Source: Maricaulis sp048270265
GTDB taxonomy: Bacteria > Pseudomonadota > Alphaproteobacteria > Caulobacterales > Maricaulaceae
Length of the DNA stretch: 64,000 bases
Assembly (NCBI RefSeq): GCF_048270265.1
Contig: NZ_JBLWTD010000005.1
Location: forward strand, 1 to 64,000
Direction: 5' to 3'
Positions 42,328 through 52,334 of the stretch are shown piece after piece (position 1 is the stretch's first letter; every line of letters starts with the position of its first letter). The notes below the pieces were generated by a model. That model was given only the letters and a program-made list of their open reading frames with translations, did not search any database and had not been told where the DNA came from. Made by a program: the position numbers and the translations under genes.

Positions 42328-44571
42328 ATGCGGTTGAGCTCGTCGAAGTCAGCACCATTGATCAAGAATGTTTCACCGCGCTCGGCCGCGCTCTTCGGGA
42401 TTGGCTTCGTCCTCTCCCTGACCGTGGTCGTGCTGACCTCGATCGCGATTCTCGGTGACGGGGCGGTGCTGGAGCCGGGCGACCGGCTGACCCTGGCAAT
42501 CCTGGTCGGCAATCTCCTGCTACTGATCGCGCTGGCTTCGGTCGTCCTGATCCGCCTGCGCCGGCGCATGCGCGGCCGGCGTTTCGGGGAACCGGCGCCG
42601 CGCCTCCACCTGCGCTTCGTCGGCCTGTTCTCGCTCGCAGCGACGGCACCGGCCATTTTTGCGGCCATGTTCCTCGGCCTGATCCTGACCCGGGGGGTCG
42701 AATACTGGTTCGGCGAGCAGGTCAGCAGTTTCGTCGACACCGCCTCGCGCACGGCCCAGGACGTCTATTACCAGGAAGCGAATGTGACCCGCTCGCGCCT
42801 GACGGCGCTGGCCAATGCGATCGACAACGAGGAAGCGGCGACGCTCTTCACCACCAGCCGCATCCAGTACAACACGATTTTCGCCAGCTATGTCGCGCGA
42901 TCGCAATTGGCGGCGGCCTATATTGTGGATGCCCGCGGGGCGCGCATGGCCGAAGCCGAATTCCGTCCCAATGAGGTTTATATCCCGCCGACGCCGGATC
43001 TGTATGAGGGCGCGGAGGAGGGCGGGGTCGGTGTGACCGGGCCACTCTTCGCCACCCGTGCCGGCATCGAGAGCAGCGCCGACGCGATGCGGATGCTGTT
43101 CCAGCTGGAGAATTACGAAGGCGCCTATCTCTACGTTTCGCGTGAGATGGACATGAGCCTGTGGCGCGACATTCTCAACGCCAGTGAATCGCTGCGGACC
43201 GTGCGTGAGCATGAAGGTGAGGCCCGCGTTGTCTTCTTCCTGCTCTATGCCGAGGTGGTGATGCTGATCGTCATCGGCTCCCTCTGGCTGGCGCTGTCAG
43301 CCGCAACCCGGGTTGTCACCCCGATCTCCAAACTGGTTGCCGCCGCCGAGCGTGTGCGTCGCGGGGATCTCGATGCCCGGGTACAGATGGGCCGGGAGGA
43401 TGACGAGATTTCCGCGCTTGGCCGCGCTTTCAACCGGATGACCCGGCAATTGCGCACCCAGCGCCGCGAACTGATCGCGTCACACGCGGAATCCGAACAG
43501 CGGCGCGCCTTCACCGAAGCCGTCCTCGCCGGGGTCAGCGCCGGCGTGCTCGGGATCGACCATGAAAACCGGGTCCGTCTGATCAACCGCTCGGCGGTCA
43601 GCCATCTTGGACCGGAGACCGATGACCTGGTCGGTGCCCGTATCGAGGATATCGCGCCGGAGCTGAGCGAGATCGTCGCCCAGGCCCGCCGCCGCCCGGG
43701 ATATGTCGCCGAAGCCCAGATCGATCTGAAGACCGCCGACGAGCAGATCCGCTATCTGTCGGCGCGGGCAACGATGGATGAGGAGGCCGGTCTCATCATC
43801 ACCTTTGACGATGTCACACGCCTTGTGACGGCCCAGCGCAATGCGGCCTGGCGCGAGGTTGCGCGGCGGATCGCGCACGAAATCAAGAACCCGCTGACGC
43901 CGATCCAGCTCTCCGCCGAACGGATCAAGCGCAAATATCGCAAGGAAATCGTCACCGACATCGAGACCTTTGATCGCTGCACCGACACCATTATCCGCCA
44001 GGTGAGCGATATCGGCCGTATGGTCGATGAATTCTCTTCCTTTGCCCGGATGCCGGAGCCGAAGGTCGAACCGGTCGAGATGGGCGAACTGACCCAGGCG
44101 GCCAGCTTCGCGCAACGCGTCGCGACGCCGACGGTGGAGACCATTTTCAAACGGCCACAGAACCCGATCCACGCCCTGTGCGACGCGCGCCTGTCCAGCC
44201 AGGCGATGGCGAATATCCTCAAGAATGCCGCCGAGAGCGTCATCGCGCGCATGGAAGCGGATGAGGGCGCGGGTGAACCCGGCCGGATCCGCGTTGAATT
44301 GCGTGAGGAAGAGGGCTTTGCCGTGATCGAGGTCTGTGACAACGGGCTGGGCTGGCCGACGGCCAACCGCGAACGCCTGACCGAGCCCTACATGACGACC
44401 CGCGAAAAGGGCACGGGCCTTGGGCTCGCCATCGTCAAGCGCGTCATGGAAGACCACAAGGGCCGGCTTGAACTCGGCCTGCCAGAAACGGGGCAGGGCG
44501 CCGTCGTGCGCCTGATCTTCCCGCTGGCCGAGGATTCCGACACCGAATTATATTCTCAAAAGGAGGCCTGA
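42328..44571 (+). CDS. ntrY: Membrane sensor kinase NtrY
   Basis: 747 residues. Transmembrane helices near 25-45, 60-80, 100-120 and 305-325 enclose a large periplasmic sensor. They are followed by HAMP (RRGDLDARVQMGREDD), PAS (VLAGVSAGVLGIDHENRV), HisKA with RRIAHEIKNPLTPIQLSAERIK and HATPase with DNGLGWP and GTGLGLAIVKRV. NtrY-NtrX respond to nitrogen, redox or envelope state in alphaproteobacteria. AAGGGA lies very close to ATG 42328. 3 bp separate it from ntrX, which has a perfect AGGAGG. Confidence 0.93.
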   Translation: MRLSSSKSAPLIKNVSPRSAALFGIGFVLSLTVVVLTSIAILGDGAVLEPGDRLTLAILVGNLLLLIALASVVLIRLRRRMRGRRFGEPAPRLHLRFVGLFSLAATAPAIFAAMFLGLILTRGVEYWFGEQVSSFVDTASRTAQDVYYQEANVTRSRLTALANAIDNEEAATLFTTSRIQYNTIFASYVARSQLAAAYIVDARGARMAEAEFRPNEVYIPPTPDLYEGAEEGGVGVTGPLFATRAGIESSADAMRMLFQLENYEGAYLYVSREMDMSLWRDILNASESLRTVREHEGEARVVFFLLYAEVVMLIVIGSLWLALSAATRVVTPISKLVAAAERVRRGDLDARVQMGREDDEISALGRAFNRMTRQLRTQRRELIASHAESEQRRAFTEAVLAGVSAGVLGIDHENRVRLINRSAVSHLGPETDDLVGARIEDIAPELSEIVAQARRRPGYVAEAQIDLKTADEQIRYLSARATMDEEAGLIITFDDVTRLVTAQRNAAWREVARRIAHEIKNPLTPIQLSAERIKRKYRKEIVTDIETFDRCTDTIIRQVSDIGRMVDEFSSFARMPEPKVEPVEMGELTQAASFAQRVATPTVETIFKRPQNPIHALCDARLSSQAMANILKNAAESVIARMEADEGAGEPGRIRVELREEEGFAVIEVCDNGLGWPTANRERLTEPYMTTREKGTGLGLAIVKRVMEDHKGRLELGLPETGQGAVVRLIFPLAEDSDTELYSQKEA

Positions 44572-44574
44572 CCG

Positions 44575-45987
44575 ATGGCACGTGACATCCTGATTGTGGA
44601 TGACGAGGCGGATATCCGCGAACTGATCGGCGGTCTGCTCGAGGACGAGGGTTATGAAACCCGCGGCGCGGCGGACTCCGATGGTGCGATGCGCGAGTTC
44701 CAAGCGCGTCAGCCCTCGCTGATCATCCTCGATGTCTGGCTGCAGGGGAGCCGGCTGGACGGGCTGGAATTGCTCGACGAGTTCCGGGCGATCGATCCTG
44801 ACCTGCCGATCGTCGTGATTTCGGGCCATGGCACGATCGAGACCGCCGTCGCGGCCATCCGCAAGGGCGCCTATGACTTCATCGAGAAGCCCTTCAAGAG
44901 CGACAAGCTTCTGCTCACCCTGTCACGGGCGTTGGAAACCAGCCGACTGCGTACCGAGAACGCGCAATTGCGCGCGCGCAGTGACGTCCAGAACGCCCTG
45001 ATCGGCAATTCGACCTGCATCGTCCAGATGCGCCAGCTCATCGACCGCGTCGGCCCGACCAATAGCCGCGTCCTGATCAAGGGCCCCTCGGGCGCCGGCA
45101 AGGAATTGGTCGCGCGGCTGATCCATGAGAAATCGCCACGCGCCAGTTCCGACTTCGTGGCTGTCAGCGCTCCGGGCATGTCGCCGGAGGACTTCGAGGA
45201 AGAATTGTTCGGCCGCGAGAATACCGACGGGACCATCAAGCGCGTCGGCCTGCTCGAACGCGCCCATGGCGGTACGCTTTTCCTTGACGAAATCGCCGAT
45301 ATGCCGCGCGAAACCCAGTCGAAACTACTGCGCCTGCTGGTCGAACAACGCTTCCGGCGCATCGGCGGGGCCGCCGATGTCGAGGTCAATGTCCGGGTCA
45401 TCTCCAGCTCCTCCCAGGAATTGCGCACCCGGATCGAGGAAGGAAAGTTCCGCGAGGATCTCTATCATCGCCTTGCCGTTGTCCCGGTTGTCGTGCCGCC
45501 CCTGGCCGAGCGGCGCGAGGACATTCCCGAACTGGTCGAGCATTTCGTCAGCCGTCTGACGCATTCAGCCGGCCTGCCGCGCCGAGATTTTGGTCCGGAT
45601 GTCATGGCCGCACTGCAGGCGCATGGCTGGCCGGGCAATGTCCGGCAATTGCGGAACAATATCGAGCGCCTGCTCATCCTGGCGACCGGGTCTCAAAGCG
45701 CGCCGATCACGCTGGAGTCCCTGCCATCCGAAGTGGTGACGCGCGATACGGCGGAAGCCGGCTTCGATGCGGAGAAAATGATTGCGCTGTCGCTGCGTGA
45801 AGCGCGCGAGAATTTCGAGCGCGAGTATCTGCGGGCCCAGATCGACCGTTTCGGCGGCAATATCTCGCGCACCGCTGCCTTCATCGGCATGGAGCGTTCA
45901 GCCTTGCATCGCAAGCTGAAATCCCTCAGCGTGGCCGGCAATCCACGCGAATCTGCGCCAGGCGGCCAGTCGGACAAGACATCATGA
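44575..45987 (+). CDS. ntrX: Response regulator NtrX
   Basis: 470 residues. Receiver (LIVDDEADIREL, phospho-Asp in LIILDVWLQGSRLDGLELL, FIEKPF), AAA+ with GPSGAGKELVA and Walker B GTLFLDEIAD, and a Fis HTH (GNISRTAAFIGMERSALHRKL). The GAFTGA loop is replaced by RENTDGTIK, as is typical of NtrX, so sigma-54 activation is unlikely. Unlike the neighbouring NtrC it keeps a full ATPase core. Its stop overlaps trkA (ATGA). Confidence 0.94.
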   Translation: MARDILIVDDEADIRELIGGLLEDEGYETRGAADSDGAMREFQARQPSLIILDVWLQGSRLDGLELLDEFRAIDPDLPIVVISGHGTIETAVAAIRKGAYDFIEKPFKSDKLLLTLSRALETSRLRTENAQLRARSDVQNALIGNSTCIVQMRQLIDRVGPTNSRVLIKGPSGAGKELVARLIHEKSPRASSDFVAVSAPGMSPEDFEEELFGRENTDGTIKRVGLLERAHGGTLFLDEIADMPRETQSKLLRLLVEQRFRRIGGAADVEVNVRVISSSSQELRTRIEEGKFREDLYHRLAVVPVVVPPLAERREDIPELVEHFVSRLTHSAGLPRRDFGPDVMAALQAHGWPGNVRQLRNNIERLLILATGSQSAPITLESLPSEVVTRDTAEAGFDAEKMIALSLREARENFEREYLRAQIDRFGGNISRTAAFIGMERSALHRKLKSLSVAGNPRESAPGGQSDKTS

Positions 45988-47357
45988 AAGCGATCGTTTG
46001 CGGGGCAGGGCAAGTCGGGGTCGGGATTGCCCGGGCGCTGGCGCGTGAAGGCAATGCCGTCACCGTCGTCGACTGGTCAACTTCGCTCGTCGACAATGTC
46101 GTGACCGAGCTGGATGTCCGCGGCGTGGTGGGCCACGGCTCTCACCCCGACGTGCTCGAGCGCGCCGGGGCTGCGGAAGCCGACCTTCTGATCGCCGTCA
46201 CGCATTCCGACGAAACAAATATGGTGGCCTGCCAGGTCGCGCATTCCCTGTTCAAGACCCCTATGCGCATCGCCCGGGTGCGGGCCCAGAACTATCTCGA
46301 CCCGGCCTGGGGTGACCTGTTCAGCACCGGCAATCTGCCCGTCGATGTGGTCATCTCCCCGGAGCTGGAGGTCGGCCGCGCCATCCTGCAGCGCGTTGAG
46401 ACGCCCGGCGCCTTCAATACTGCCGTGTTTTCCGGCGGACGGATTCAATTGCTAGGCCTGCGGCTCGACGAGAGTTCGCCGGTCGCCGGCTCGACCACTG
46501 AACAGTTGATGGAGCTCTTCCCGGATTTGCGCGTCGCCGTGGTCGGCGTGCAGCGCGAACGCACCCTGTTCATTCCCAAGCGCACCGATCCCCTGCTCGC
46601 CGGCGATGACGTCTATGTTGTCACTGAAAGTGCTCATGCGAAACGTGTGCTCGATATTTTTGGCCGCAGCGCCGAGAAGATCCGCCGTGTCGTGGTCGTC
46701 GGCGCCGGCAATATCGGGGTCTATGTCGCACGCGCCCTGGAGCGGGCCGGTGGCATCAAGGTTCGCCTGATCGAGGCCAGCAAGGAACACGCGGAAGCCG
46801 CGGCCGGGCGCCTGAAGAAGACGGTGGTGCTGCATGGTGACGGGCTTGATGCGCGCTTGCTGCGCGAAGCCGGTGTCCCCGATGCCGAGCTCGTCGTCTG
46901 TGTCACCAATGACGACAAGGTCAATATGCTCTCCGCCGTAATGGCGAAGCGGGAAGGGGCCAAGCGGGCTCTCAGCCTGATCAATGAGCGTGCCTTTGAA
47001 TCCCTGCGGCAACCCCTGGGAATCGACGTCTTGATCGATCCGCGCGCGACCACGGTCTCGATCATCCTGCAACACATTCGCCGCGGCCGGATCACCGGCC
47101 TGCAGACCCTCGGCGGAGGACTGGCCGAGGCCCTTGAAGGCATCGCCCTCTCGACATCGCCACTGGTCGGGAAATCCCTCGACGAACTGGAATTGCCCGA
47201 CGGTGTGGCGCTGGGCGCCGTGGTGCGCGGCGACAAGGTCCTGCTGCCATGCGATGAGGGCCGGATCCGCGAGAATGACCGGGTCCTCCTGTTCTGCAAC
47301 ACGGCGCTGATTCCCAAGGTTGAGCATCTGTTCCGCGTCAGCCTCGAGTATTTTTAA
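45984..47357 (+). CDS. trkA: Trk potassium uptake peripheral protein TrkA
   Basis: 457 residues, tandem RCK: first NAD-binding half IVCGAGQVGVGIARALAREG, second VVVGAGNIGVYVARALERAG, each followed by a TrkA-C domain. It gates the TrkH channel by nucleotide binding on the cytosolic face. Coupled to ntrX (ATGA) and 5 bp from trkH; the link of ntrYX with trkA is a common alphaproteobacterial arrangement. Confidence 0.95.
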   Translation: MKAIVCGAGQVGVGIARALAREGNAVTVVDWSTSLVDNVVTELDVRGVVGHGSHPDVLERAGAAEADLLIAVTHSDETNMVACQVAHSLFKTPMRIARVRAQNYLDPAWGDLFSTGNLPVDVVISPELEVGRAILQRVETPGAFNTAVFSGGRIQLLGLRLDESSPVAGSTTEQLMELFPDLRVAVVGVQRERTLFIPKRTDPLLAGDDVYVVTESAHAKRVLDIFGRSAEKIRRVVVVGAGNIGVYVARALERAGGIKVRLIEASKEHAEAAAGRLKKTVVLHGDGLDARLLREAGVPDAELVVCVTNDDKVNMLSAVMAKREGAKRALSLINERAFESLRQPLGIDVLIDPRATTVSIILQHIRRGRITGLQTLGGGLAEALEGIALSTSPLVGKSLDELELPDGVALGAVVRGDKVLLPCDEGRIRENDRVLLFCNTALIPKVEHLFRVSLEYF

Positions 47358-47362
47358 GCGCC

Positions 47363-48766
47363 ATGGCCCTGGCTGCTCTCCTCCGGCCACTTGCCGCACT
47401 CTGGGTCGCCCTTGGCCTCGTCGCCGCCCTTGTCGGCCTGGCGGCCTTCGGGCTCGGAGAACGGCATCTGGCACCCCTGTTCGGCGTGACCATGGCCGTC
47501 GGCCTGGCGCCCGGTTCGCTGATCCTTGCGGCAACACGCAGCATGCCGGTCGGTGCCAGCGCCCTTGATGCCCTGGTGCTCGGCCTGCTCGCCTGGATCA
47601 CCATCCCGCTTCTCGCCGCCGTGCCCTTCTACCTGTCGGGCTATTTCGACGCGGTTGATTCCCTGTTCGAGGCCTATTCCGCCGTCACCACGACCGGTGC
47701 CATCCTGCTGCCGCCCGAGGATCTGCCACGATCGCTGGTCCTGTGGCGGGCCGTGCTGTCCTGGCTGGGCGGGTATGCAACGGTCTTGCTCGCGATCGCC
47801 GTATTCGCCGCCCTCGACCGGGATATCCCGGCCATACGCCGCTCGACGCTGCTGACGGTCCAGGCCGACGACGTCCTGTCGCATCTGCGCCTGGCGGCGA
47901 CGCGTATCTTCCTGGTCTATGCCGTGCTGACCTCGATCATCTGGGCGGCGCTGATCCTGACCGGCAATACGCCCTACGAGGCGATCACGCTCGCCTTCGG
48001 CTCCATCTCCACCGGCGGCTACGCCCCATTTTCAGGCGGGCTCGAACAGCATCTCAGCGCGGCATCCATCATGTTGATCATGCTCGGCTGCCTGATCGGC
48101 GCGGTCAATTTCTCACTCTATTGGGATGCCCTGCGTGACCGCACGGCCTGGCTCGATATCGACCTCGCCGGTCTCGCGATCATGGTCAGCGTGCTGGCAG
48201 CCTTTTTCATCATCGCCAGCCCGGGGCAGTTGTTCCAGGATATCGCGCGGGCGGTCTTTGTCGTCACCACCGCGGGCTACGCCTATGGCACGGCCCAGAT
48301 GCCAGTGCTGGTCGCCGCTATCTTCATGGCCCTGATCGGCGGTGCGGCCGGCTCGACCACCGGCGGCATCAAGATTTCCCGCATCATGCTGCTTTGGCGG
48401 CGGATGGGCGTCGAGCTCGCCACCCTGGCCGACCCTTCGCTGGTGCAACCCATGAGTTTTCGCGACCGGCCAGCCCCGGACCGGGCCTTGATCGCGATCT
48501 GGTCCTATGTCCTGGCCTTCCTGTTCGCACTCGGGATCGGAACCATGCTGCTGACGCTGGCCGGGCTGGATTTCGAACACGGTTTCATCGCGATGGCGGC
48601 AGCGCTGGCGAATATCGGACCGCTTTACCAGGAAGCGGCGGTTGGCTGGGACTGGAAGGCAATGAGTGACGCGGCCAAGCTCGTCCTCATTCCGGCCATG
48701 ATTTTGGGGCGTCTGGAAGTGCTGGCCGCGCTGGCCGCTGTATGGGCCTTGTTTATCAGGAAGTAA
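47363..48766 (+). CDS. trkH: Trk potassium transporter membrane subunit TrkH
   Basis: 467 residues, 10 or so transmembrane helices. Selectivity-filter-like repeats: YSAVTTTGAI, GSISTGGYAPF, VVTTAGYAYG and an AALANIGP segment, as in the four-fold M1-P-M2 repeat of TrkH/KtrB. AGSTTGGIKISR matches the cytosolic-pore region. It imports K+ with TrkA. Confidence 0.94.
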   Translation: MALAALLRPLAALWVALGLVAALVGLAAFGLGERHLAPLFGVTMAVGLAPGSLILAATRSMPVGASALDALVLGLLAWITIPLLAAVPFYLSGYFDAVDSLFEAYSAVTTTGAILLPPEDLPRSLVLWRAVLSWLGGYATVLLAIAVFAALDRDIPAIRRSTLLTVQADDVLSHLRLAATRIFLVYAVLTSIIWAALILTGNTPYEAITLAFGSISTGGYAPFSGGLEQHLSAASIMLIMLGCLIGAVNFSLYWDALRDRTAWLDIDLAGLAIMVSVLAAFFIIASPGQLFQDIARAVFVVTTAGYAYGTAQMPVLVAAIFMALIGGAAGSTTGGIKISRIMLLWRRMGVELATLADPSLVQPMSFRDRPAPDRALIAIWSYVLAFLFALGIGTMLLTLAGLDFEHGFIAMAAALANIGPLYQEAAVGWDWKAMSDAAKLVLIPAMILGRLEVLAALAAVWALFIRK

Positions 48767-48770
48767 GCCA

Positions 48771-49619
48771 TTGACGCGTTTTGCCTATGTGAACGGGTGC
48801 TTTCAGCCCCATGCCGACGCCATGATCCATATCGAGGACCGCGGCTTCCAGTTCGCCGACGCCATCTACGAAGTCTGGAGCGTGCGGGACGGCGAGCTGA
48901 TGGACGCGGACGGCCATTTCGCCCGGCTTGAGCGATCACTGCGCGAATTGCGGATCAGCAACCCCAAGACCGAAGCCGGCTACCGGCTCGTCATCGCTGA
49001 ACTCCTGCGCCGCAACCGCGTCCGGGACGGGCTGGTCTATCTGCAGATTTCACGGGGCCGCGCCCGGCGCGATCATGCCTTCCCGGCCGCGACCACCCGT
49101 CCGACCGTGGTGATGACCGCCAAGCGCCTCGACCATGCTGCAGCGCAGCGGCGGGCCGATGCCGGGGTCGCCGTCATCAGCCTGCCAGACCTGCGATGGG
49201 GCAGGCGGGATATCAAGACCGTCAATCTCTTGCCCAATGTGCTCGCGAAACAGGCCGCGGCTGAAGCCGGGGCGGCCGAGGCGTGGCTCGTCGATGCGAG
49301 CGGACAGGTAACGGAGGGCGCCTCGACCAATGCCTGGATTGTCACCGCGGACGGTGTTCTGGTGACGCGCCAGGCCGATCACGACATCCTGCATGGCATT
49401 ACGCGGGCAAGGATCATGCGGCGCGCGCAGGCAATGGGGTATACCGTCGAGGAGCGTTCATTCTCCATCGAGGAAGCGCAAACGGCCCGCGAGGCCTTCA
49501 TGACCTCGGCCACCTCCTTCGTCACGCCCATCGTACGAATTGATGATCGCCCCGTGGGCAATGGCGCTCCCGGTTCGGTCGCCGTGGAGCTTCGCTCGGC
49601 GTATCTTGAGTTGATTTGA
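48771..49619 (+). CDS. dat: D-amino acid aminotransferase
   Basis: 282 residues, PLP fold type IV: FQFADAIYEVW, RLERSLREL, PLP-Lys in RWGRRDIKTVNLLPNV and VTEGASTNAWIV. It interconverts D-alanine/D-glutamate and keto acids, supplying peptidoglycan. The branched-chain (IlvE) alternative is less likely given D-type VYLQISRGRARRDHAF. TTG start at 48771 with AGGAAG at 48758-48763; no ATG or GTG in this region fits better. Four bp from trkH. Confidence 0.88.
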   Translation: MTRFAYVNGCFQPHADAMIHIEDRGFQFADAIYEVWSVRDGELMDADGHFARLERSLRELRISNPKTEAGYRLVIAELLRRNRVRDGLVYLQISRGRARRDHAFPAATTRPTVVMTAKRLDHAAAQRRADAGVAVISLPDLRWGRRDIKTVNLLPNVLAKQAAAEAGAAEAWLVDASGQVTEGASTNAWIVTADGVLVTRQADHDILHGITRARIMRRAQAMGYTVEERSFSIEEAQTAREAFMTSATSFVTPIVRIDDRPVGNGAPGSVAVELRSAYLELI

Positions 49620-49653
49620 GCGGCTTGCGCCCAATCGGGACGCAGAGAAACGG

Positions 49654-49681
49654 TTGCGGCTGAGGCCGTGCGCTGTATACG
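49654..49681 (+). promoter_or_regulatory. Possible hfq promoter
   Basis: TTGCGG (49654-49659), 16-bp spacer, TATACG (49676-49681), 45 bp before hfq. A second weak TATTAT lies at 49697-49702. Confidence 0.35.
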
Positions 49682-49726
49682 CTGACACTCGAATCGCTAT
49701 TATGGTGCAGCGCACTCGGAGCAATC

Positions 49727-50002
49727 ATGTCTCAAGATAAAAAACAAAACCTTCAGGACGTCTTCCTCAATTCGGTGCGCAAGACGAAAACTCCACTCAC
49801 TATTTTCCTCATCAATGGCGTAAAGCTACAAGGCGTGGTAACCTGGTTTGATAATTTCTGCGTCCTGCTTCGCCGGGACGGGTTGTCACAACTGGTTTAT
49901 AAACACGCCATTTCGACCATCATGCCCGCACAGCCGGTTTCCCTTTTCGAAGCCGAGCGGACCGATGATGACGAAGCAGAGCCCGAGAGCTTCACCGATT
50001 GA
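49727..50002 (+). CDS. hfq: RNA chaperone Hfq
   Basis: 91 residues. Sm1 motif FLNSVRKTKTPLTIFLINGVKLQGVV and Sm2 YKHAISTIMP (the Hfq YKHA box), followed by an acidic tail (DDDEAEPES). It forms a hexameric ring that pairs sRNAs with mRNAs. The stop overlaps hflX through TTGA. Confidence 0.97.
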   Translation: MSQDKKQNLQDVFLNSVRKTKTPLTIFLINGVKLQGVVTWFDNFCVLLRRDGLSQLVYKHAISTIMPAQPVSLFEAERTDDDEAEPESFTD

Positions 50003-51342
50003 TCGAACGCGAGGCGCCACCCATCCGCGCCATTATCATTCATCCCGTGACACGGGATCGCCTGGCGCGCGCTGACGCGCGCCTCGAGGAAGCCTGCGGC
50101 CTGGCTGAAGCGCTCGACCTCGTCGTGGCCGAGGCTTTCGTCACGCCCCTGCGAAAGATCGAGTCTGCCCGCTATTTCGGCTCCGGCAAGGTCGAGGAAT
50201 TGCGCGAGCGCATTGTCGCCGGCGAGGCCACCGTCGCCGTTGTCGATGCCAGCCTCTCGCCGGTGCAGCAGCGCAATCTCGAAAAATCCTGGGATGTGAA
50301 AGTGATCGACCGTACCGGTCTGATCCTGGAAATCTTCGGTCAGCGCGCGCGCACCAAAGAGGGCGGGCTGCAGGTCGAGCTGGCGCGGCTGTCCTATGAA
50401 CGTTCGCGCCTGGTGCGCACCTGGACCCACCTCGAGCGCCAGCGCGGTGGCGGCGGCGTCATGTCCGGTCCGGGTGAAACTCAGATCGAGACCGACCGCC
50501 GCATCATTGACGACAAGATGGTCAAGCTGCGCCGTGCGCTCGATGAAGTGCGCCGCACGCGCAATCTGCACCGTTCCAAGCGTCAGGAAGTCCCGATCCC
50601 GGTCGTCGCCCTGGTCGGCTATACCAATACCGGCAAGTCGACCCTGTTCAATCGCCTGACCGGTGCTGATGTGCTGGCGCGCGACATGCCCTTTGCCACG
50701 CTTGACCCGACGGTGAGGGCCGTTGAACTGCCCCGCGGCACCAAGGTCCTGCTCTCGGACACGGTGGGCTTCATCACCGATCTGCCGACCGAGCTGATCG
50801 CAGCCTTCCGCGCAACGCTGGAAGAGGTCCGCGAGGCGGATCTCCTGATCCATGTCATCGACGCATCCGACCCCGATCGCGACGGCCGCATCGGCGATGT
50901 CGAGGAAGTGCTCGACGAGATCGAGGCCGGTCCGGACCATGACCAGCGCATGATCGAGGCCTGGAACAAGATTGACCGTCTCGACGACACGGCACTTGAG
51001 GATGTGACGATCACGCTCGATATCGCGAATACCAAGGCCGGAATGCCGGTCAAGCTGGGCATTTCCGCGATTGCGGGCACGGGTCTGGAAACCTTGCTCG
51101 AAGCGATCGAGACGGCCCTGGCGGCGGATTCCGAGATCCTGCAATTGCTGTTGGCACCACACCAGGCGAAAGCCCTGGCCTGGCTGCACCAGCACGGCGA
51201 GGTCGTCAGCGATGTGATGAATGGCGAAACCGGCGAGACAACGATGCGCGTGCGCCTCTCACCATCCGATGCGGGCCGCTTCCGCTCGCTCTTTCCGGAT
51301 CTGGCAGGCTTCCTGCCGCCGCTGGAAACCGAGGACTACTAG
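49999..51342 (+). CDS. hflX: Ribosome-associated GTPase HflX
   Basis: 447 residues. The N-terminal HflX domain (GSGKVEELRERI) leads into a helical linker with RGGGGVMSGPGETQIETDRR, then the G-domain: GYTNTGKSTLFNRLTG (G1), DTVGFI (G3) and NKID (G4), and a C-terminal helical domain. It splits stalled ribosomes under stress. TTG start at 49999, coupled to hfq as TTGA, the conserved hfq-hflX pair. The stop shares CTAG with mazG. Confidence 0.96.
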   Translation: MIEREAPPIRAIIIHPVTRDRLARADARLEEACGLAEALDLVVAEAFVTPLRKIESARYFGSGKVEELRERIVAGEATVAVVDASLSPVQQRNLEKSWDVKVIDRTGLILEIFGQRARTKEGGLQVELARLSYERSRLVRTWTHLERQRGGGGVMSGPGETQIETDRRIIDDKMVKLRRALDEVRRTRNLHRSKRQEVPIPVVALVGYTNTGKSTLFNRLTGADVLARDMPFATLDPTVRAVELPRGTKVLLSDTVGFITDLPTELIAAFRATLEEVREADLLIHVIDASDPDRDGRIGDVEEVLDEIEAGPDHDQRMIEAWNKIDRLDDTALEDVTITLDIANTKAGMPVKLGISAIAGTGLETLLEAIETALAADSEILQLLLAPHQAKALAWLHQHGEVVSDVMNGETGETTMRVRLSPSDAGRFRSLFPDLAGFLPPLETEDY

Positions 51343-52154
51343 GCCGGCAGCCGCTTCGAGCCCTTGGCCTCGTTCCACAGCTCTTCCATTTCCTCGAGCG
51401 AGGCATCCTCCGGCCGCCGTCCCTGGGCCGCGAGCTTGCCCTCGATATAGCCAAACCGGCGCTCGAACTTGGCATTGGCGCTGCGCGTAGCGGCTTCGAC
51501 ATTTACATCGAGTTTCCGCCCCAAATTCGTGCAAACAAACATCAAATCACCAATCTCCTCGGCGATTTCTTCCGGATCATTTAACCGAATCGCTTCTTTC
51601 ACCTCGGCGACCTCCTCGGTGATTTTCTCGAACACCTGCGCCGCATCAGGCCAGTCGAAACCAACCCGGGCGGCGCGGGCCTGGAGCTTCTGGGCGCGTT
51701 TGACGGCCGGCAAGGCGAGGGGGATGTCGGCCAAGACGCCGTCACCCTTGCGGCTCGCAGCGCGTTCTCGCGCCTTTTGCGCCTCCCATTCGACGGTCTG
51801 CGCCGCGCTGTCGCGCTGAACCGCATCGCCAAACACGTGCGGATGACGCCGGATCATCTTGTCATTGATGGCGGCGGCAACATCGTCAAAGCCAAACAGG
51901 CCGGCCTCCTGCGCCATGCGGGCATGGAAGACGACCTGAAGCAGGAGGTCGCCCAGCTCATCCTTCAACTCGTCATACTGCTCGCGCTCGATAGCGTCCG
52001 CGACCTCATAGGCTTCCTCGACCGTGTAGGCGGCAATCGATTTGAAGTCCTGCTCGAGATCCCAGGGGCAGCCGGTTTGCGGATCGCGCAGGCACGCCAT
52101 GATCTCGATCAGGCGATCAATCGGGGCGAGGGCGGCGTCGGGCGTATGGGTCAT
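51339..52154 (-). CDS. mazG: Nucleoside triphosphate pyrophosphohydrolase MazG
   Basis: 271 residues with two MazG domains, each with ExxE...D helices: VEEAYEVADAI and ELKDELGDLLLQVVFH in the first, EEVAEVKEAI and EIAEEIGDLMF in the second. It hydrolyses non-canonical or excess NTPs (including ppGpp precursors) to NMP. The start MTHTPDAALAPIDRLIEIMACLR is family-like. Convergent with hflX. Confidence 0.94.
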   Translation of the reverse strand: MTHTPDAALAPIDRLIEIMACLRDPQTGCPWDLEQDFKSIAAYTVEEAYEVADAIEREQYDELKDELGDLLLQVVFHARMAQEAGLFGFDDVAAAINDKMIRRHPHVFGDAVQRDSAAQTVEWEAQKARERAASRKGDGVLADIPLALPAVKRAQKLQARAARVGFDWPDAAQVFEKITEEVAEVKEAIRLNDPEEIAEEIGDLMFVCTNLGRKLDVNVEAATRSANAKFERRFGYIEGKLAAQGRRPEDASLEEMEELWNEAKGSKRLPA

Positions 52155-52334
52155 GGTATCGCGACTCGGTTTGTGTGCGGAGGGTGTCAGCCTAGCCCGG
52201 ATCGGGGGGACTATTCGATGCCCGATGGGAGAGGTGTCGGAGGATTAACTGGAAACAGGCTCCAGGATACTTCAAGCTCCAAAAAAGCTGAAGCGGCCCA
52301 TACCGTAGATTCTGAATTCAGAAGGCAGCATAAC

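Noticed and set aside
51777..52334. Upstream extension of the CPBP protease frame
   Set aside because: It is only the antisense of mazG; the first membrane helix starts at ATG 52335.
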